Shown one piece after another: positions 1 to 12,318 of a stretch of DNA of 64,000 nt; position 1 is the stretch's first letter, and each line of letters starts with the position of its first letter. Below the pieces are notes generated by a model that worked only from the letters and a program-made list of their open reading frames with translations, made no database searches and was not told the DNA's origin. Source of the stretch: Aaosphaeria pasadenensis (taxonomy: Eukaryota; Ascomycota; Dothideomycetes; Pleosporales); NCBI GenBank assembly GCA_022813625.1, contig JAKLMB010000018.1:310001-374000 (forward strand), read 5' to 3'. The position numbers and the translations under genes were made by a program.

Positions 1-1419
1 TTATCAGGGAGAAGGCGATCAGCATTATTGCGACTCGTCACTCGTCATTCGTCATCGAAGCTTAGTCGCAAACCCGCGCTAATTCGAAGGCCTCATAATC
101 CCATTATTCCATCAAAGCACCAAAAGGCAAACCAAACCGGAACAGAACAGGCCAAAGGCAGAGTCGCAATCGAAATCGAATCAAATCGAATCAAATCAAA
201 CCGAGAGCCGAATCAGCAAAGACCGAGGAGCCAACGAAACGAGACTAAACCTACGGAGAACCACCATTAAGCTATTAACTCGCAGTCTCCCACTAATCAA
301 TTCCACTAGTGCCGCTACCGCCAAACGCACTAAAAATTACTACGCTCTCACTCTTTTCTTTCCATTTCCCGGACCCAAGACGTCTCCTTCATCCACCCAC
401 CTGCCACCCCATCCTTCTTTCATCATTCAATTCATTCATTCATCCATCAACACATCCCTCCCCCCTCCCCATCCATCACATCCATCCATCCATCCATCTT
501 TCATCATCCATTCCCCCCTCCCGCCATCACTCATCCCATCACCCACCCATTTCTACCCATACCATACCATACCATACCATACCACACACACCTACCACAC
601 ACCACACTACACTTACCCTTACCATACCCATCCATCGTCGTTCATCCCATCTTCTTACACAGACATTACCACTCCACAGTCTGCACACCCACTCATACAC
701 CCGCACGCACGCACACGCACGCACACACACGCACACACACAGACATACACGCTTCACACTCTACCCTAACTTCTTCTTCCCACATCCCAGCGGTTCCCAA
801 ACCACTACCACCCCTTCGCCTCCGCCGCCGCCGCCTCGACGCCCAGCCCCAGCCTGACAGCTGCTACCTTGCAACACTCTGTCGTCGCTTGAGAGACTCT
901 CTCTCTGTGTTTGCTGGCTATCATCTGCTTGCCTTCGACCCTCTACATACTAGGTAATCCTATTCTTATTCTTCCCCCATCGGCCACAGCCCGTGCGACC
1001 ACCCCTTCCCGTCGACCTTGCATCTTTCCACCCTTTCGCGCATCCGGTTCGCGAATCCCCCTCCGTCGCGCATTACTGGACCTCGCTCCCTCCGACTAGT
1101 CTTGACGTTTCTTGACGCTCGGATCGAGCAGTTGTTCCCAGAACAGCGCCAAGGCTTCGGGAACGCGCAGCTACTCCCGCGTCCACACACACCGTCCTCG
1201 CCGTGGATCCCACCACCACCACACAACCACAAACATCATCCATCCATCGCGACACATCGCCACCGCATGCTTCTCCCGCGCCGCACTTCCCCTGTTCGTT
1301 GCTCTTAGAGCACTGCGCTTACATCTCACAATAGATATACAGTCTCCATTGGCCTCGTGCTTTGCGCGCTGACCGCCCGGAGCTGCCCGTGAGCTCGGCC
1401 GCTCCTTGCGACGCCTGGA
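1..1419 (+). promoter_or_regulatory. ATG-depleted leader/promoter region of the rsc7-like gene
   Basis: Reading every line, the + strand has no ATG from 1 to 1266 and only one (1267) before the start codon at 1420, whereas its complement CAT is very common. The stretch is C/T/A-rich between about 350 and 830, with CATC runs (about 440-520), a CATAC run (about 558-583) and CA/CGCA runs (about 700-740). Positions 1-300 and 850-1266 have ordinary G content and still lack ATG. This fits a long transcribed 5' leader under selection against upstream starts. The transcription start and any leader intron are unknown. Low G content explains part of the depletion in the middle. Confidence 0.55.
1267..1308 (+). 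promoter_or_regulatory. Short uORF (13 codons plus stop) upstream of rsc7-like gene
   Basis: This is the only ATG in the 1.4 kb before the main start. It encodes a 13-residue peptide (MLLPRRTSPVRCS) ending in TAG at 1306-1308, 111 nt before the main ATG. It would be translated only if the transcript starts upstream of 1267. A regulatory role is inference. Confidence 0.4.
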
Positions 1420-3887
1420 ATGTACTCAATGCATCCCGTACAGGCTATGTCAAACGGCGGTATTGGGAACGGCATCATGGATACGTCGGGGACTATCAAC
1501 CCAGCAGCGCTGAATTCCGCAGGTACGTGAATCAATGAGAATAATCGGAAAACAGCGGCGTCTCTTTTCTTTCAGTGCTCGACGCAACACATCTCAGAGC
1601 ATTTACTTGGAGATGCAAAATTACGATCGTCATTCACCATCACCGTCCTCTAGGACGGCGTGGATGTGCGCGATCACGCGCGATCGCAACTGTTACATCC
1701 GTCGCAGCTTCCCGTTTCTAAAACCGTTCATGTGCTGACTCGCGTTCAACAGGCGCGCACGGGAATCAGTCACAGTCGGTGGCACAACAACAAACACGGG
1801 GAATTAAACGCAGTCGTTCCCCAGATCACAGCTTTGGAGATGCGCGACAAGGAGAGAATGGCGATGGTACGTTGCTAATACGCCTTCAGTGCGATACAGA
1901 GTGCGACGAAGATGAGATTTCATCGTGTTGTACCTCGTCGCATCAACTCGCCGCTGTAGTAACAACCACGCTGACGATTTGGATAGATTTAGATGATGGC
2001 AAACCACGAAAGCGCGGTCGCCCGCCCAAGCCCGGTAAGATCCCACACTCTGCAAGTTCGAGCAATGTCTCTCAAGTACTCCCACCAACAACCCGCACAG
2101 GTCCCGCCCCTCCTGTACAAACACCTCAGATACAGAACACTGCGATCCCGAGAGCTTCGCCCAAGCAAGCTTCTCCGCCAGCAAAGCCCACTTATACGAA
2201 GCCTCCGGTCCTCAAGGCCTTGCCAACCGTAAGAGATCATACCACCGATCAATTGAACCCCGAAGGCGACGAATATATACCCCGCGAGATTGATGAAGCC
2301 GGTGAGACCAAGGTGACGCAGTTAGGACATCCATTGGATGGCCGCGTGTATCGCTGCCGCACATTCTTTGTGCCTAACAGAGGGAAGAAGCTGTTCATGC
2401 TTGCAACTGAATGCGCCCGCGTTCTCGGATATAGGGATTCCTATTTGCTCTTTAACAAGAACAGATCTCTCTTCAAAATCATTGCCACACAGCCTGAGAA
2501 GGATGACCTCATCCATCAGGAGATCCTACCCTACTCCTACCGGTCTCGCCAGATTGCCATCGTCACTGCGCGATCCATGTTCCGTCAATTCGGAAGCAGA
2601 CTGGTTGTGAATGGCAGAAGGGTTCGTGATGATTATTGGGAGAGCAAAGCCAAGAAACAGGGCTTCACAGAGGAAGATGCTGCCGGGGAGAAGAGGCCAG
2701 GCGCTGCGAAGGCCAGAGAGGCTGCTGCTGCGGAAGCCAACCAGGCGAATGCACACAACTTGGCATTCGCACATCCAGGTCCCTACACTGGCAAACTCGA
2801 GCAGGACTACTCTGGCATGGGGATGGGCCAAATCCAACCATTTGGCGGCATCACCGCAGCGCCGGGGACCGTTCCTGCAGCGAACTCCGAGCCTTTCAAC
2901 CACCGGACAACGGCCGATATGCAGCCACGAGACTACAGTGGCGTTCAGCGACCGAGACAAGAGATCTCGGGTGCACCGTACCAGGACTCGAGCAGGCCCA
3001 GTGGAGCCGGCGAGATCATGCAGCAGGCGGCTCAGTCTGCTGATTTCAACAAGCAACTGGAGCAGTCGCGCAAGAACCGCAAGGAGTACCTCGAGAACTA
3101 CTGGGCTCGTCCTCATGAGCCCCCCTCACAACCTCAACGACCTGCTACAGCAGAAGCAGAGGGATCCCCTCAGGTCACCCAAGCGGTCCAGTCTCCTCAT
3201 CTCCCTGCCGCGAATGCTCCCCTCCCCTCCAACCAGTATGCAGCGGTGACCGGAACTCCACAGAGGCAGCCAGCTACCTTGCCTCCGCAGTCTTATCGCC
3301 CGCCGTCCCATACGCAGAACCCCATGGTACCCTCGCCCATGGCATCTCAGCATACACCTCTTCGGAATGATCAGATGCACAGGCGCCCTCCAAGCATGGG
3401 CCTACCACCCCAAGGCATGCCGCAGAGCCTTCCTCCGGCTGGCATGCTCCAGGGACAGACACCAAGCCACGGGTACGCTCCACCGCACATGTGGGCACAG
3501 GGCCCACCACAGCCTTCGCCTCTCTCCCAGCAGCACAACATGCAGCAGTATGCTCAGCGCTCGGCCCAGCAGTCGCCACACCCGCAGCCTTCGCCTATGC
3601 ACGCTTCACCTCAGCTTCACCAGGTACAGAGCAGCGGCTCCATGCATGGTACGCCTGTCCAGCAGTACCAGACCATGAACCCCATGAATAATGAAGGCGG
3701 ATACCCCCCGATGGGACAGAATCCCTATCAACCCAGCCCCAGCCCCCACCAGTTCATGCAACAACAGCAGCACCAGCAACAGCAGCAACAGCAACACCAG
3801 ACGTCCGCTCCACAGCAGCCTGGCATGCCTGGATGGGCTCCGGGAGGGCAAGGGCAAGCTCCTCAGCCTGGCTGGCAGAACTATTGA
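1420..3887 (+). CDS. rsc7: RSC/SWI-SNF chromatin-remodelling subunit, Rsc7/Swp82 (Npl6) family
   Basis: Exons are 1420-1522, 1753-1866 and 1987-3887, giving 705 aa. Both introns begin GTACGT and end AG, and phase is kept. An N-terminal acidic/basic stretch carries an AT-hook-like RKRGRPPKPG. The conserved Rsc7/Swp82 core lies at about residues 167-300 (EYIPREIDEAGE, then YRCRTFFVPNRG, LFMLATECARVLGYRDSYL, RQFGSRLVVNGRRVRDDYW). After it the chain is Pro/Gln/Met-rich and disordered, with a poly-Gln/His tract near 662-678. Family members are accessory subunits of RSC or SWI/SNF complexes that remodel nucleosomes; which complex this one joins is not visible. The second intron is 120 nt, in frame and free of stops, so retention would add 40 residues. 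The core is unmistakable; the first exon is inferred from splice signals and phase. Confidence 0.9.
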
Positions 3888-5982
3888 GGCATCGCGTCAT
3901 CTCCACATGTCGCTTGGCTCCTCACGTAGGTTTCACGGTCGAGGAAGTCTAACCGGGCCCGCCCGGTATTGTACGGTCTCGTTCGTTCACAGTAGCTTGA
4001 ACGCGGTTCCTGCCTTACTCAGCAGCACTGGAAGACCTTCACGAGGAGGTGAAATCATGAATGGCAAATTGAACCAGTTTATTGCAATAGCATGGAGGAT
4101 ATCCATTTTTCTCTTCAGTCTTCATTCGCCCTACTTCCTTTCCCCATACATACCCTGTATACTAAGTTTACCCATTTAATCCATCGCCTGCTTCATCTCC
4201 ACACGGTAGCTTCTCGGTCCACTCTTCGAGGCTTTCGCAACGACACACAAGTACACACTCATCTCTCTACGTCCGTCCACTCGCACACGGCCTTCAGGCG
4301 ATGACTACCCTACGACGCATCCGAGTAATGTCCACACCCTGAAAAGTCAGCAATTACCGGGATGAAGAGAATGCGAGTACGAAGTATGTCCACAGCATGG
4401 CATTCGGGCACATCCTTAGTTTCATCTTATTATGATATTATTCGGTCGCAGTCTGCTTCGCCACGCAGTTGCGCCAATGGGACTGGTCATTGCAGTGGCT
4501 GCCTGCCATGCACGCAACGGGCCGTGCAGGGGTCGCTCTAGCGGTTTGACATATGCCTGAGCGACCGTTCCAGGGAGTGGGTTTGGACGGCTCAAGAATG
4601 TTTCGTCACTCTCGTTGCAAGCATTGCATTTACAGATCATTCCGAGTTTGTTCGTTTTGCTGGCATTTCCTACTGCGTTCGGACTTTGTGTTGGGTCGCA
4701 TTGTAGGGATCTGCCTCACTATAGGGACTTGCATTGCATGGGTTTCGCAAGGGTCTGTTTCCTTCTCTGCATCACTCGAGTGTTAGTTTGTTGGTACGCA
4801 TGGGGTTGCCTTCGGTCTTTCTTACCTCTTTCCTTCCACCTATCAAAGTTCGCCAGATTGTGCTATTTCTCCAGTTACTCTTCTTTATTCTCTCTTTCTT
4901 TCTCACATCTACTTCTCACAGATCGTTCTTTATTCCCCGGAACTCTTCTACAATTCTTAATAATACTTTATCCTGTCTCTCTTCCTGAATTATATTCCTT
5001 CGCCTCTCACTCTCACACTTTTCTAATCCTATGCACCCGGTGGTTCAGAGCGTCGTTGAACGGATTTCCCCCAATATTTGCCCAATTTTTCTCTATCCTC
5101 TCTGCTTTGCCATCTTTGTGTTTTGCTGCACCCTTTTCCTCCATCTCCAAATAATATCTTTACTCTCGCATGGTTTGAGGGGGGTCTCGGGGTTGTTGGT
5201 GTCAGTCTGTCGGTATTGGATTTCCAGGCCCCGCCGGCTTCGGAAGGATGGGGTTCTACAATCGTGACATTTTTCCAATCATACTGCTTTTTATTGATCA
5301 TCGATTATATTTGTTCATCTGGTTTGCTCGTGTGTATGTGTGTGCATAGGGATATCAATCCTGCTATACGTGACCTTCAGTTGATCGACTCGATTCGATT
5401 TGACAATCTCATACAGCAGGTCGATGAACATTAACAGCCGATTACAGCAAGTAATAATGTGCAACAGAACGATAAATATCAGCATAGGAAACAACGATAC
5501 AGAACAGAAAAGCTGCCTCCTTTATCATCGTCATTATTCTCTCTCAATTTCCCACTTATCATTTCAAGGAATAACCCCTTGAACGCATTTCCGTCATAAA
5601 GATTCATATCAGCAGTAGTTATAGCAACTACCAGCCCTACGACACCACAGCCTACACACATGCGCAACTGGAGAGACGCAAACTACACATTTAAGCGCAC
5701 GCATACATGGCGTACAGCCTACAGGTACGCACACAGACGCGCGAAGCGAAGCGAAGCAATGCAAGGAGAAGCGAAGTGTTGTATGTATTGTACCTCGTAT
5801 GCATAGTTGGATGAATTATGCGTGGCTAGGCTAGCTGCGAGGAAGGTTCGTGGTTGCGTCAATGCAGCGGTGTGTGTGTGTATGTGAGGTGATGTATGTG
5901 ATGTATGTACGTCATGTAGTACAAGCACAGGCGCACGCATGGCTGCGTGGTGGTGCGTGGTTCGTATGTGATGCAGGGACAG

Positions 5983-6015
5983 AGGGGAGGGGGAGGGGAG
6001 GGGGAGGGGGGAGGG
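5983..6015 (+). repeat. G-run tract with G-quadruplex potential
   Basis: Six consecutive G-runs of 3 to 6 bases are separated by single A residues (pattern G4-A-G5-A-G4-A-G5-A-G6-A-G3). This exceeds the minimum for an intramolecular G-quadruplex on the + strand. It lies in gene-free DNA 3' of the rsc7-like gene. Confidence 0.75.
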
Positions 6016-6350
6016 TACTTTCGTTAAGGTTTTTGGTTTAGTTCAAGGGCAAGGTGTCTGAAATTAATTCTTTTGGTAAAGATGCAGTGCAATGGGTATT
6101 AAGATAGAGTTTATAGAGTGAAGTAGTGTTCTAATATAAACAGTACCTGTGTACATTTGTACTTTATGGTTGCACGCTGTCCTGTAATAAGAACCTAGGT
6201 ATCTATGTAGCTACTACATATATTTATGTTTCTTAGACAGAACAAGGCTCTGCACCTGATACGTGTCTACTTCCTATTAATTAATTAATTTAAAAAAATA
6301 TCTTCTCTTTTTTCCCCCCTCTTTCCTTCTTTCTTTTCTACAAGTTGTGT

Positions 6351-6430
6351 CTGTCTATGTCTGTCTATGCCTGTCTATGCCTGTCTATGTCTGTCTATGT
6401 CTGTCTATGCCTGTCTATGCCTGTATATGT
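6351..6430 (+). repeat. 10-bp minisatellite, 8 units
   Basis: Eight head-to-tail copies of CTGTCTATG(T/C) run from 6351 to 6430. The only variation is T/C at the tenth base, plus one change in the last unit. Confidence 0.9.
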
Positions 6431-7664
6431 ATGTATTATACACCATGCTTCCTATTCATATGTTTATCTACTCACCTATACACATACGCACGCGTTATAC
6501 AACTATAATATAGAAAGCAGTAGCTAACTATCTTATCATCCTGCCCTATCCCTAGACATATACTGTAGACAAGCAAAAGAAAACTTCCTGCATGTCAAAG
6601 CCATGCAGTTAGGCGTACTAGAAGAAAGGGCGATTTGAACATGCAACATAGAGATACGCAGGTAATTAATAACAACAGGTGTACTCTGACCATGTCAAGC
6701 GTATAGCTATGGACAGAAAGACTAGTTGCGCGCATAGAGGTATAGACAGGTAGCCTGCTATATTCAAAGAATGGGTATGGCTTCAGGAAACATGTACTAC
6801 TACAGATCCGCATGTTGAAATCAATATATGAGGTATTTCTTATATGCGGTGGAAGGGACTAGTCAGTGTGCGTTCACATCGTGTCCTTCCTTTCTTCTCG
6901 GGTATTCCAATACTTCAATATGTTCAAGGATACTGTATGACTCTTAAGATGTATTACAGTACACACGTTGTATCATTTATGGAGGCCTTGAACGAAAATG
7001 TATTGTTGCAGTAGTGGTGGCAGCAGTATAGAATAGAAAGGATGCTACATTGACAGACAATTTAATAACAGAAGCAAGACTAATTAGATATAAGGTACTA
7101 TAGTACAGATTTGTTACCAACTATTTTAGGTGCTCTTATTGCCAAAAGATGCACTCTGAGGGGATGGATTTCTCTGTTCTGTTTATGTAAAGGCAGGAAG
7201 GTGGGTGTTTGTGCTAAGGGAATGAAATTAAGGAAGGCGCAACTCAAGATATAGAAAATCTTCTCGACTCATATGTTGTTATATCTCATGGCATTGGATG
7301 TGCTTCTTCCGGGCGGACTTGTATCTGTGCTACTTGTAGTTCTAGCGTTTGTTGCCTTCCACAGACGTTGCAGAGTTATCGTCAAAAGAAGATGGCTTAT
7401 ATGAATGAGAATGTTTAGTGGGATCCTGGAATATGGTTCGAAGGGATGTTTCTTAATGGGGAAAATACAGTTTGAATGGGAGACAAGGACATGACAGGCA
7501 GATTGCTTAGAATGCTAATGGAATTATGGGTTGTTGGAAAATGCTGGAGCTTAGAGATATCCTCATATCACTTGTCTGATCAAAATGACGAGTAGCCATG
7601 GATATATAGTTGGAGGAAAACAACTTTATGAATAATTTTAGGGGTATCCTTATGCATATGTATT

Positions 7665-9860
7665 CTATATATAATTACCACCCGCCCAACTTCGCCGCGC
7701 CTCCAGCATATCCTTGCCCTGGAAGAAGATAGACACCTGGTTCGGCTCGCCGTCCTTGCCCTCCCGGTAATCGTATCGTATCCTCTTCCACAGCAACTTC
7801 GGATGGGTCTTGATTTCGTCTCCCGTCATGTTCATACCCTCCTGCCCGAGCCGGCTCACCACTGGATTCAGTAGCATCGCCATGCTAAAGTGGCTCTCGT
7901 CTCGGATGATAGACTTATTCGCGAACGCCAACAGCGCTGCCAGAGCGGCCGTCTGGATGAGTATGATGCCTCCGAGGAGCCCGAAGATCCACGCCCAGTC
8001 GACAGTCAGCTGCTGGCCCTGCACGGGCTTCGTCCATTGGTTCTTGATAGTGTACCGCAGGCCGTGGTCGTCGAACGCCGCGATCGCCCCGATCGTGTAT
8101 ATTGCGAGCATATCCGCAATCTTCTCCTTCTTTCCCGTCATCATCTCGTACGGCGCCCACTTCGAGCCGCGCGTGTAGCTTCGCGTCTGCCGATCGTACC
8201 ACGAGTTGAATGTGTACCCTGTCCAGCCCATGGCGCCGGCGGCAATGCGCGCGAACTCGTCGTTGCTGTAAAGAGCCTTGCGATCTTGCTCGCTCAGTCC
8301 GGTGAAGTCGTTTTCTCCACCTTTGACTTCTCCCAGCGTGTTTTCGCAGAGGAACAGCGCTGGGGTTTTTATGTCTTTGAGATCGGTGTGCTGGTAGATT
8401 GTGTAGTTTGTGCATCGAGGGCCGCATCCTTCGTATACAGATGCCATCCAGCTTATCGAGCCGGTTGTGATTTCTGTCAGCCAGTATACGTCGTAATTGG
8501 CATCGGGGCCTGCGTCTGCTCTCTATGATACAGTCAGTAAATTGAGTACAGGGTAGCGCACTCCAGAGATGCAGCTTCAAGGAAGGGGAGAGGTATCACA
8601 TACCTTTGCATTGACGAAGAATGCACCCTCTTCCGTTTCCTCGACCTCAGTGCTCTCGAGCACGAGTTCCTCACAAGTTGCCTTGGCGTGGACGGTTCTG
8701 GAGGACACGAGGTATTGCGAGAATTCATGATCGGGGTTACGGTTGAGGAATCGGTACTCGTAGTAGGCGTCTTCGATCTTATAGTAAGGAGGGCCCGCCA
8801 GGGAACTCAAGTCGGTCTTCGACTGGTTGACCCAGAACCAGGGGTATGCAGCTGCCTCGTTGCCTGCGAACCATGCCTTCTCCAGATGCGAGGCGTTCAG
8901 GTTGTCTACGATAGGGTCCAATGCCCACTGGTTGAGGTCGGAGACGACGACGTCACCAAATTTCATCAGAGGCGTGGCATCGGCTGGGTCCACGGGCCAG
9001 AAGAGCGACAGGCAGGCCACGAGAACTTGGGCGCCGACGTTGACCATGAGCCAGAGCAGGCAGACGAGCCATGTCAATCTGGTCCCGTCGTCGCGTGCTT
9101 CGCGGAACCACGGTAGCTTCTTGAGGAACTTGAATTTGCGGACGCCCGGAAAGGAGATGATCATGAGTTTTCCTACTTTGGTAAGGGTTTCGAGGCTGAG
9201 GATCAGGTCGAAGACTTCCAGTGAGACGTATCGTCTTGTGAGGAGGGACCATCGTAGAGTAACGGCATAACTTTTCAATGACGATGCTAGATTGAGACCC
9301 AGCGCCAAAGACAGTCCAATCATGAGGGCATTGAACCAACGTACCCTAGTCTTGCCGAGAATCCTGGGTTTGCCGAAGCCTTCGTAGCACTTTAGAGAGA
9401 AGGCGATGAGTACGCAGAAGATGATGGTGAGCACTAGTCGATATGAACCGTTTTTCAAGAGGTGTAGCCGTGTCTCGCGGTGGTCATATTTCTTGGGAGT
9501 GGATAGAAGCGAGCGCTTGTCACTTTCGTCAAAACGGCCACCAACGAATCCATAGTCTCCTTTTGTTGTCCCGGGCGACATTGAGTATGGTCGATCCATA
9601 TTCTGCATCGAAATATCTCCATCAGTGGGATAGTTCGGAGAGTCATACAGAGGTTCAGGTGGGGAAGGTGGCGAATCTGGAGCATGGCCGTAGTCTGAGT
9701 CTCGTCGCTCGCCTCGCTGTGTGTCTCCTCTGCTAACTCGTGTCTCAAATTGTTGTTCATCTGAGATACTGTCATTGGTATCCCTCCTCTTAACGCCCGC
9801 ACCAACGAAGCCTTGAATTGGTGATTTCGCGCTATCCGGTGACAGCAGGTGCCGATCCAT
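7665..9860 (-). CDS. Polytopic membrane protein of unknown function
   Basis: Exons are 9860-8604 and 8522-7665 (intron GTATGT..TAG, 81 nt), giving 704 aa. The first 120 residues are polar and Ser/Pro/Asp-rich, so probably cytosolic. Hydrophobic segments follow at about 140-158, 180-200 and 275-300, then a long segment with NxS/T sites (NAS, NQS) and several Cys that is probably extracytosolic, then a further helix near 600-625 (WAWIFGLLGGIILIQTAAL) and a basic C-terminal tail. I recognise it only as the type of large uncharacterised membrane protein common in Pezizomycotina, with no catalytic motif. Its 5' end faces the GST-like gene across 1.45 kb. Confidence 0.85.
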
Positions 9861-11307
9861 TTTTACTGATCAGTAAAGAGCCGCACTTGTTTAAACGCGG
9901 TACACCGTAGATCAAGTGATACTGAATCAGATGTCGCAAAAAAGGTCGTAAAGGCACCTCCTCGGGAACCAAGGGGACTTTAAATAGCAAACAGACCCTA
10001 TAGCGAAGTAAAAATGTTTCCTGGGGTTACTGGAAAAAATGCTTGTTTGAGTGAAAGCCTCCTGAGCCTCCTGATACGGCCCCCAACAATGTCCAGGTTA
10101 TGCGGTGCAATCACTCGGGCCTGAGTACAAGTAGCAAGACTGTAATACAGGATTACGTCGTAGGAAACTATTGAAATAGCGATACAACAGAGAGCAGACT
10201 ATAATCACAGAAATGGAGTCTGTAAAGTGGCAAATAAGAAGAAGAGTAGTAACGAATGCTGATATGTTCACGACTCCCCATACGGGCGAATGCTCAATTA
10301 GTACGAGCAATCCCGCACCCAGCATCTGTGGGACTAGAACTAGGGCAGAAAACGGGACCCATTTGCGTGCGCCTCTTCCTTGCTAGGCGCAAGGCAGGGT
10401 CAACGATTCGTTGATGGCAGCCTAGGGCATCGGACGGTGTCTCCTGGAAAATTTGGGGGCGGAAACTGAGCTGGGAGGCGGGAGTGTGGGAGGCCCGACC
10501 TCACCGGCCACAAACAACCCAACAGCTGAGCCTAGATAGTGGAACGTTTCTTTTCATAACGAGCCAGTTCTGCGCTTGTGACGCCGGTCTGCTACACATG
10601 CAGTTTGCAAATATCAGTCGTGACGGAGGTGGTGGTGGCTGTGGGAGTAGTCTTGTAGGGGTCACGATCATTGAGATCATTAAGTAGAGAAGCGGACGAA
10701 TAGCGTCCAGAACGTTGGTCGGCGTTCAACCAAGCTTTTCTTGTCGAAGGACGTGCAGGCAGGGTACAATCCCATGTACCGGCGAATTTACACCGGCGGG
10801 TGTAAGAGAAGTTGTTTTGAAAGTTGTTTGGTCCTGCTATAAGAGGCTATACGTTCGCTCCAAGGAACTCAAGTATCAGTTTACGCATCTTGATCCTGTA
10901 CGAATGAGCTTTACTGCAGATGCTGAAATGCAAAAGATAGCAATGTTACACGACTATAGACACGGGATAAAAATAGCTTCTGCGTCGAGAATAGGTACTG
11001 TAGTGTAAAGCATTAATCGCAAGGCTGTGACTTGATGTAGCGGTGATTATTAGTGGTCGTATCTTGTGGTTGAGTGAGCCTTGGACTACTGTAGGGTGCG
11101 TAACCTATTTCGGCCTAGTTTATATACACCGTAGAGTAACTGGTAGGTTCAAATGTCAACTCCAGGGCGTAAGATCTATTGGTGATGACAAATGTACCGC
11201 AGAATATATATGACCTGAGATACAAACTCCGCAACATCTCGTCGATAATTAGAGAACATACATAATTTTCTACCCAATCTCTTCAAACTATTGCACAGTG
11301 AATCAGC
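9861..11307. promoter_or_regulatory. Divergent intergenic region, no gene seen
   Basis: This 1.45 kb separates the starts of the membrane-protein gene (-) and the GST-like gene (+) and must hold both promoters. Short frames inside (such as 10715-11008) show no family features or plausible splice structure. I found no repeat or RNA gene. Confidence 0.5.
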
Positions 11308-12187
11308 ATGAGCCAAGTAGTACTTTACGATCTCCCGAGCACGCCACCCAAAGCGTCATGGTCCTTGAATCCATGGAAAAGTAAGCGATGATACAATCTA
11401 TAACGCCGGAATGCTAACAGTACAAGCCCGAATGGCATTGAACTTCAAGGGTGTCGACTACAGGACGGATTGGATCGAATACCCTGATCTCGCTCCAAAA
11501 CTCAAGTCATTGTAAGCTATCCCCAATCATTCGCCCCAATCAGGACATTGACAGCAACCTTCCAAGTGGACTCCCTCCAAATGACAGAAACGCACCTGGT
11601 GTCTCGGCAGATTACTCCAGTCCAGCAATCCGCTTCGCAGATGACACGTTGATGATGGATTCGTGGAATATCATCTTCGAACTCGAGAAGCGGTATCCCG
11701 AGCCGTCTCTCCACTTGGAGGAACCCATCGTGTTACAGGTCCGCGACTTAATAGCCGTGGTTAGGGATCCCCTCATGACTTTGACGCTTCCAAAAGTCCC
11801 CGACCTCCTGCCTGAGAGGTCAGCGCAGTACTTCTACGACACCCGTAAAGTGAGGTTCGGAATGCCTCTATCCGACTACTACAAGTCGAAGAGTGTAGAA
11901 CAGTGCTGGGAAGAGGTTAAAGCGCCTGCTAAGCAATTCGTTGATTTGTTGAATTCGAAAGACGGCGGACCTTTCTTCCTAGGCGAGACAGGTGAGTTCA
12001 ACTATGCATGTTGGGTTGACAAAACGACTTATTGGATATAGTATCGTACGCGGATTTCATTTTTGTTGCATTTTTGCACTTCCTGAAGCGTGTGGAGGTG
12101 GATGTCTTTGAACGATTTCTTTCTTTGGACAAGTCGTTCTCGGCTATCTATGAGGCGTCATCTGAATGGTTGAAGAAAGATGACTGA
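11308..12187 (+). CDS. Glutathione S-transferase-like protein
   Basis: Exons are 11308-11380, 11421-11511, 11555-11991 and 12042-12187, giving 248 aa; introns are 40-50 nt and phases match. The N-terminal thioredoxin-like half reads VVLYDLP, then SWSLNPWK, a fungal GST signature near the glutathione site, and later IEYPDL. SSPAIRFADDTLMMDSWNI matches the usual 'PVI..D....DS..I' segment before the all-helical C-terminal domain. SYADFIFVAFLHFLKR is a typical GST C-terminal helix. Such proteins conjugate or reduce small molecules with glutathione in the cytosol; the substrate is unknown. The third exon start is the least certain. It is convergent with the methyltransferase gene, with 131 bp between stop codons. 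Confidence 0.85.
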
Positions 12188-12318
12188 GTGGGTATTGCAA
12201 TCTTATGGAAGGTATTATCCATGGCATCTAGAACCACGTCTGAGGGCATTGGTGAGATAGAATGACGCCTGGTGAATATACTATGATTTTATGATGCAAT
12301 ATTGAAAATCGCTGGCAT

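Larger units (their letters stand above)
3888..7664. other. Gene-free 3.8 kb region
   Basis: I see no reading frame with coding character or a recognisable family. The first part presumably holds the 3' UTR of the rsc7-like gene. About 4800-5200 is CT-rich. 5983-6015 is a G-run block, 6351-6430 a 10-bp minisatellite, and about 6050-7660 is visibly AT-richer than the flanking genes. The frames at 4615-5154 and 4734-4988 are products of CT-rich composition. A non-coding transcript or decayed transposon cannot be excluded. Confidence 0.6.

Noticed and set aside
309..857. 182-codon frame rich in His/Pro/Thr in the rsc7 leader
   Set aside because: It begins at a non-ATG codon and reflects CA/CT-rich repeats.
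4615..5154. Hydrophobic 179-codon frame that could look like a membrane protein
   Set aside because: A CT-rich stretch yields Leu/Phe/Ser runs; no start context, introns or conserved motif.
6351..6430. CRISPR-like repeat array
   Set aside because: The 10-bp units are contiguous with no spacers, in a fungal genome; it is a minisatellite.
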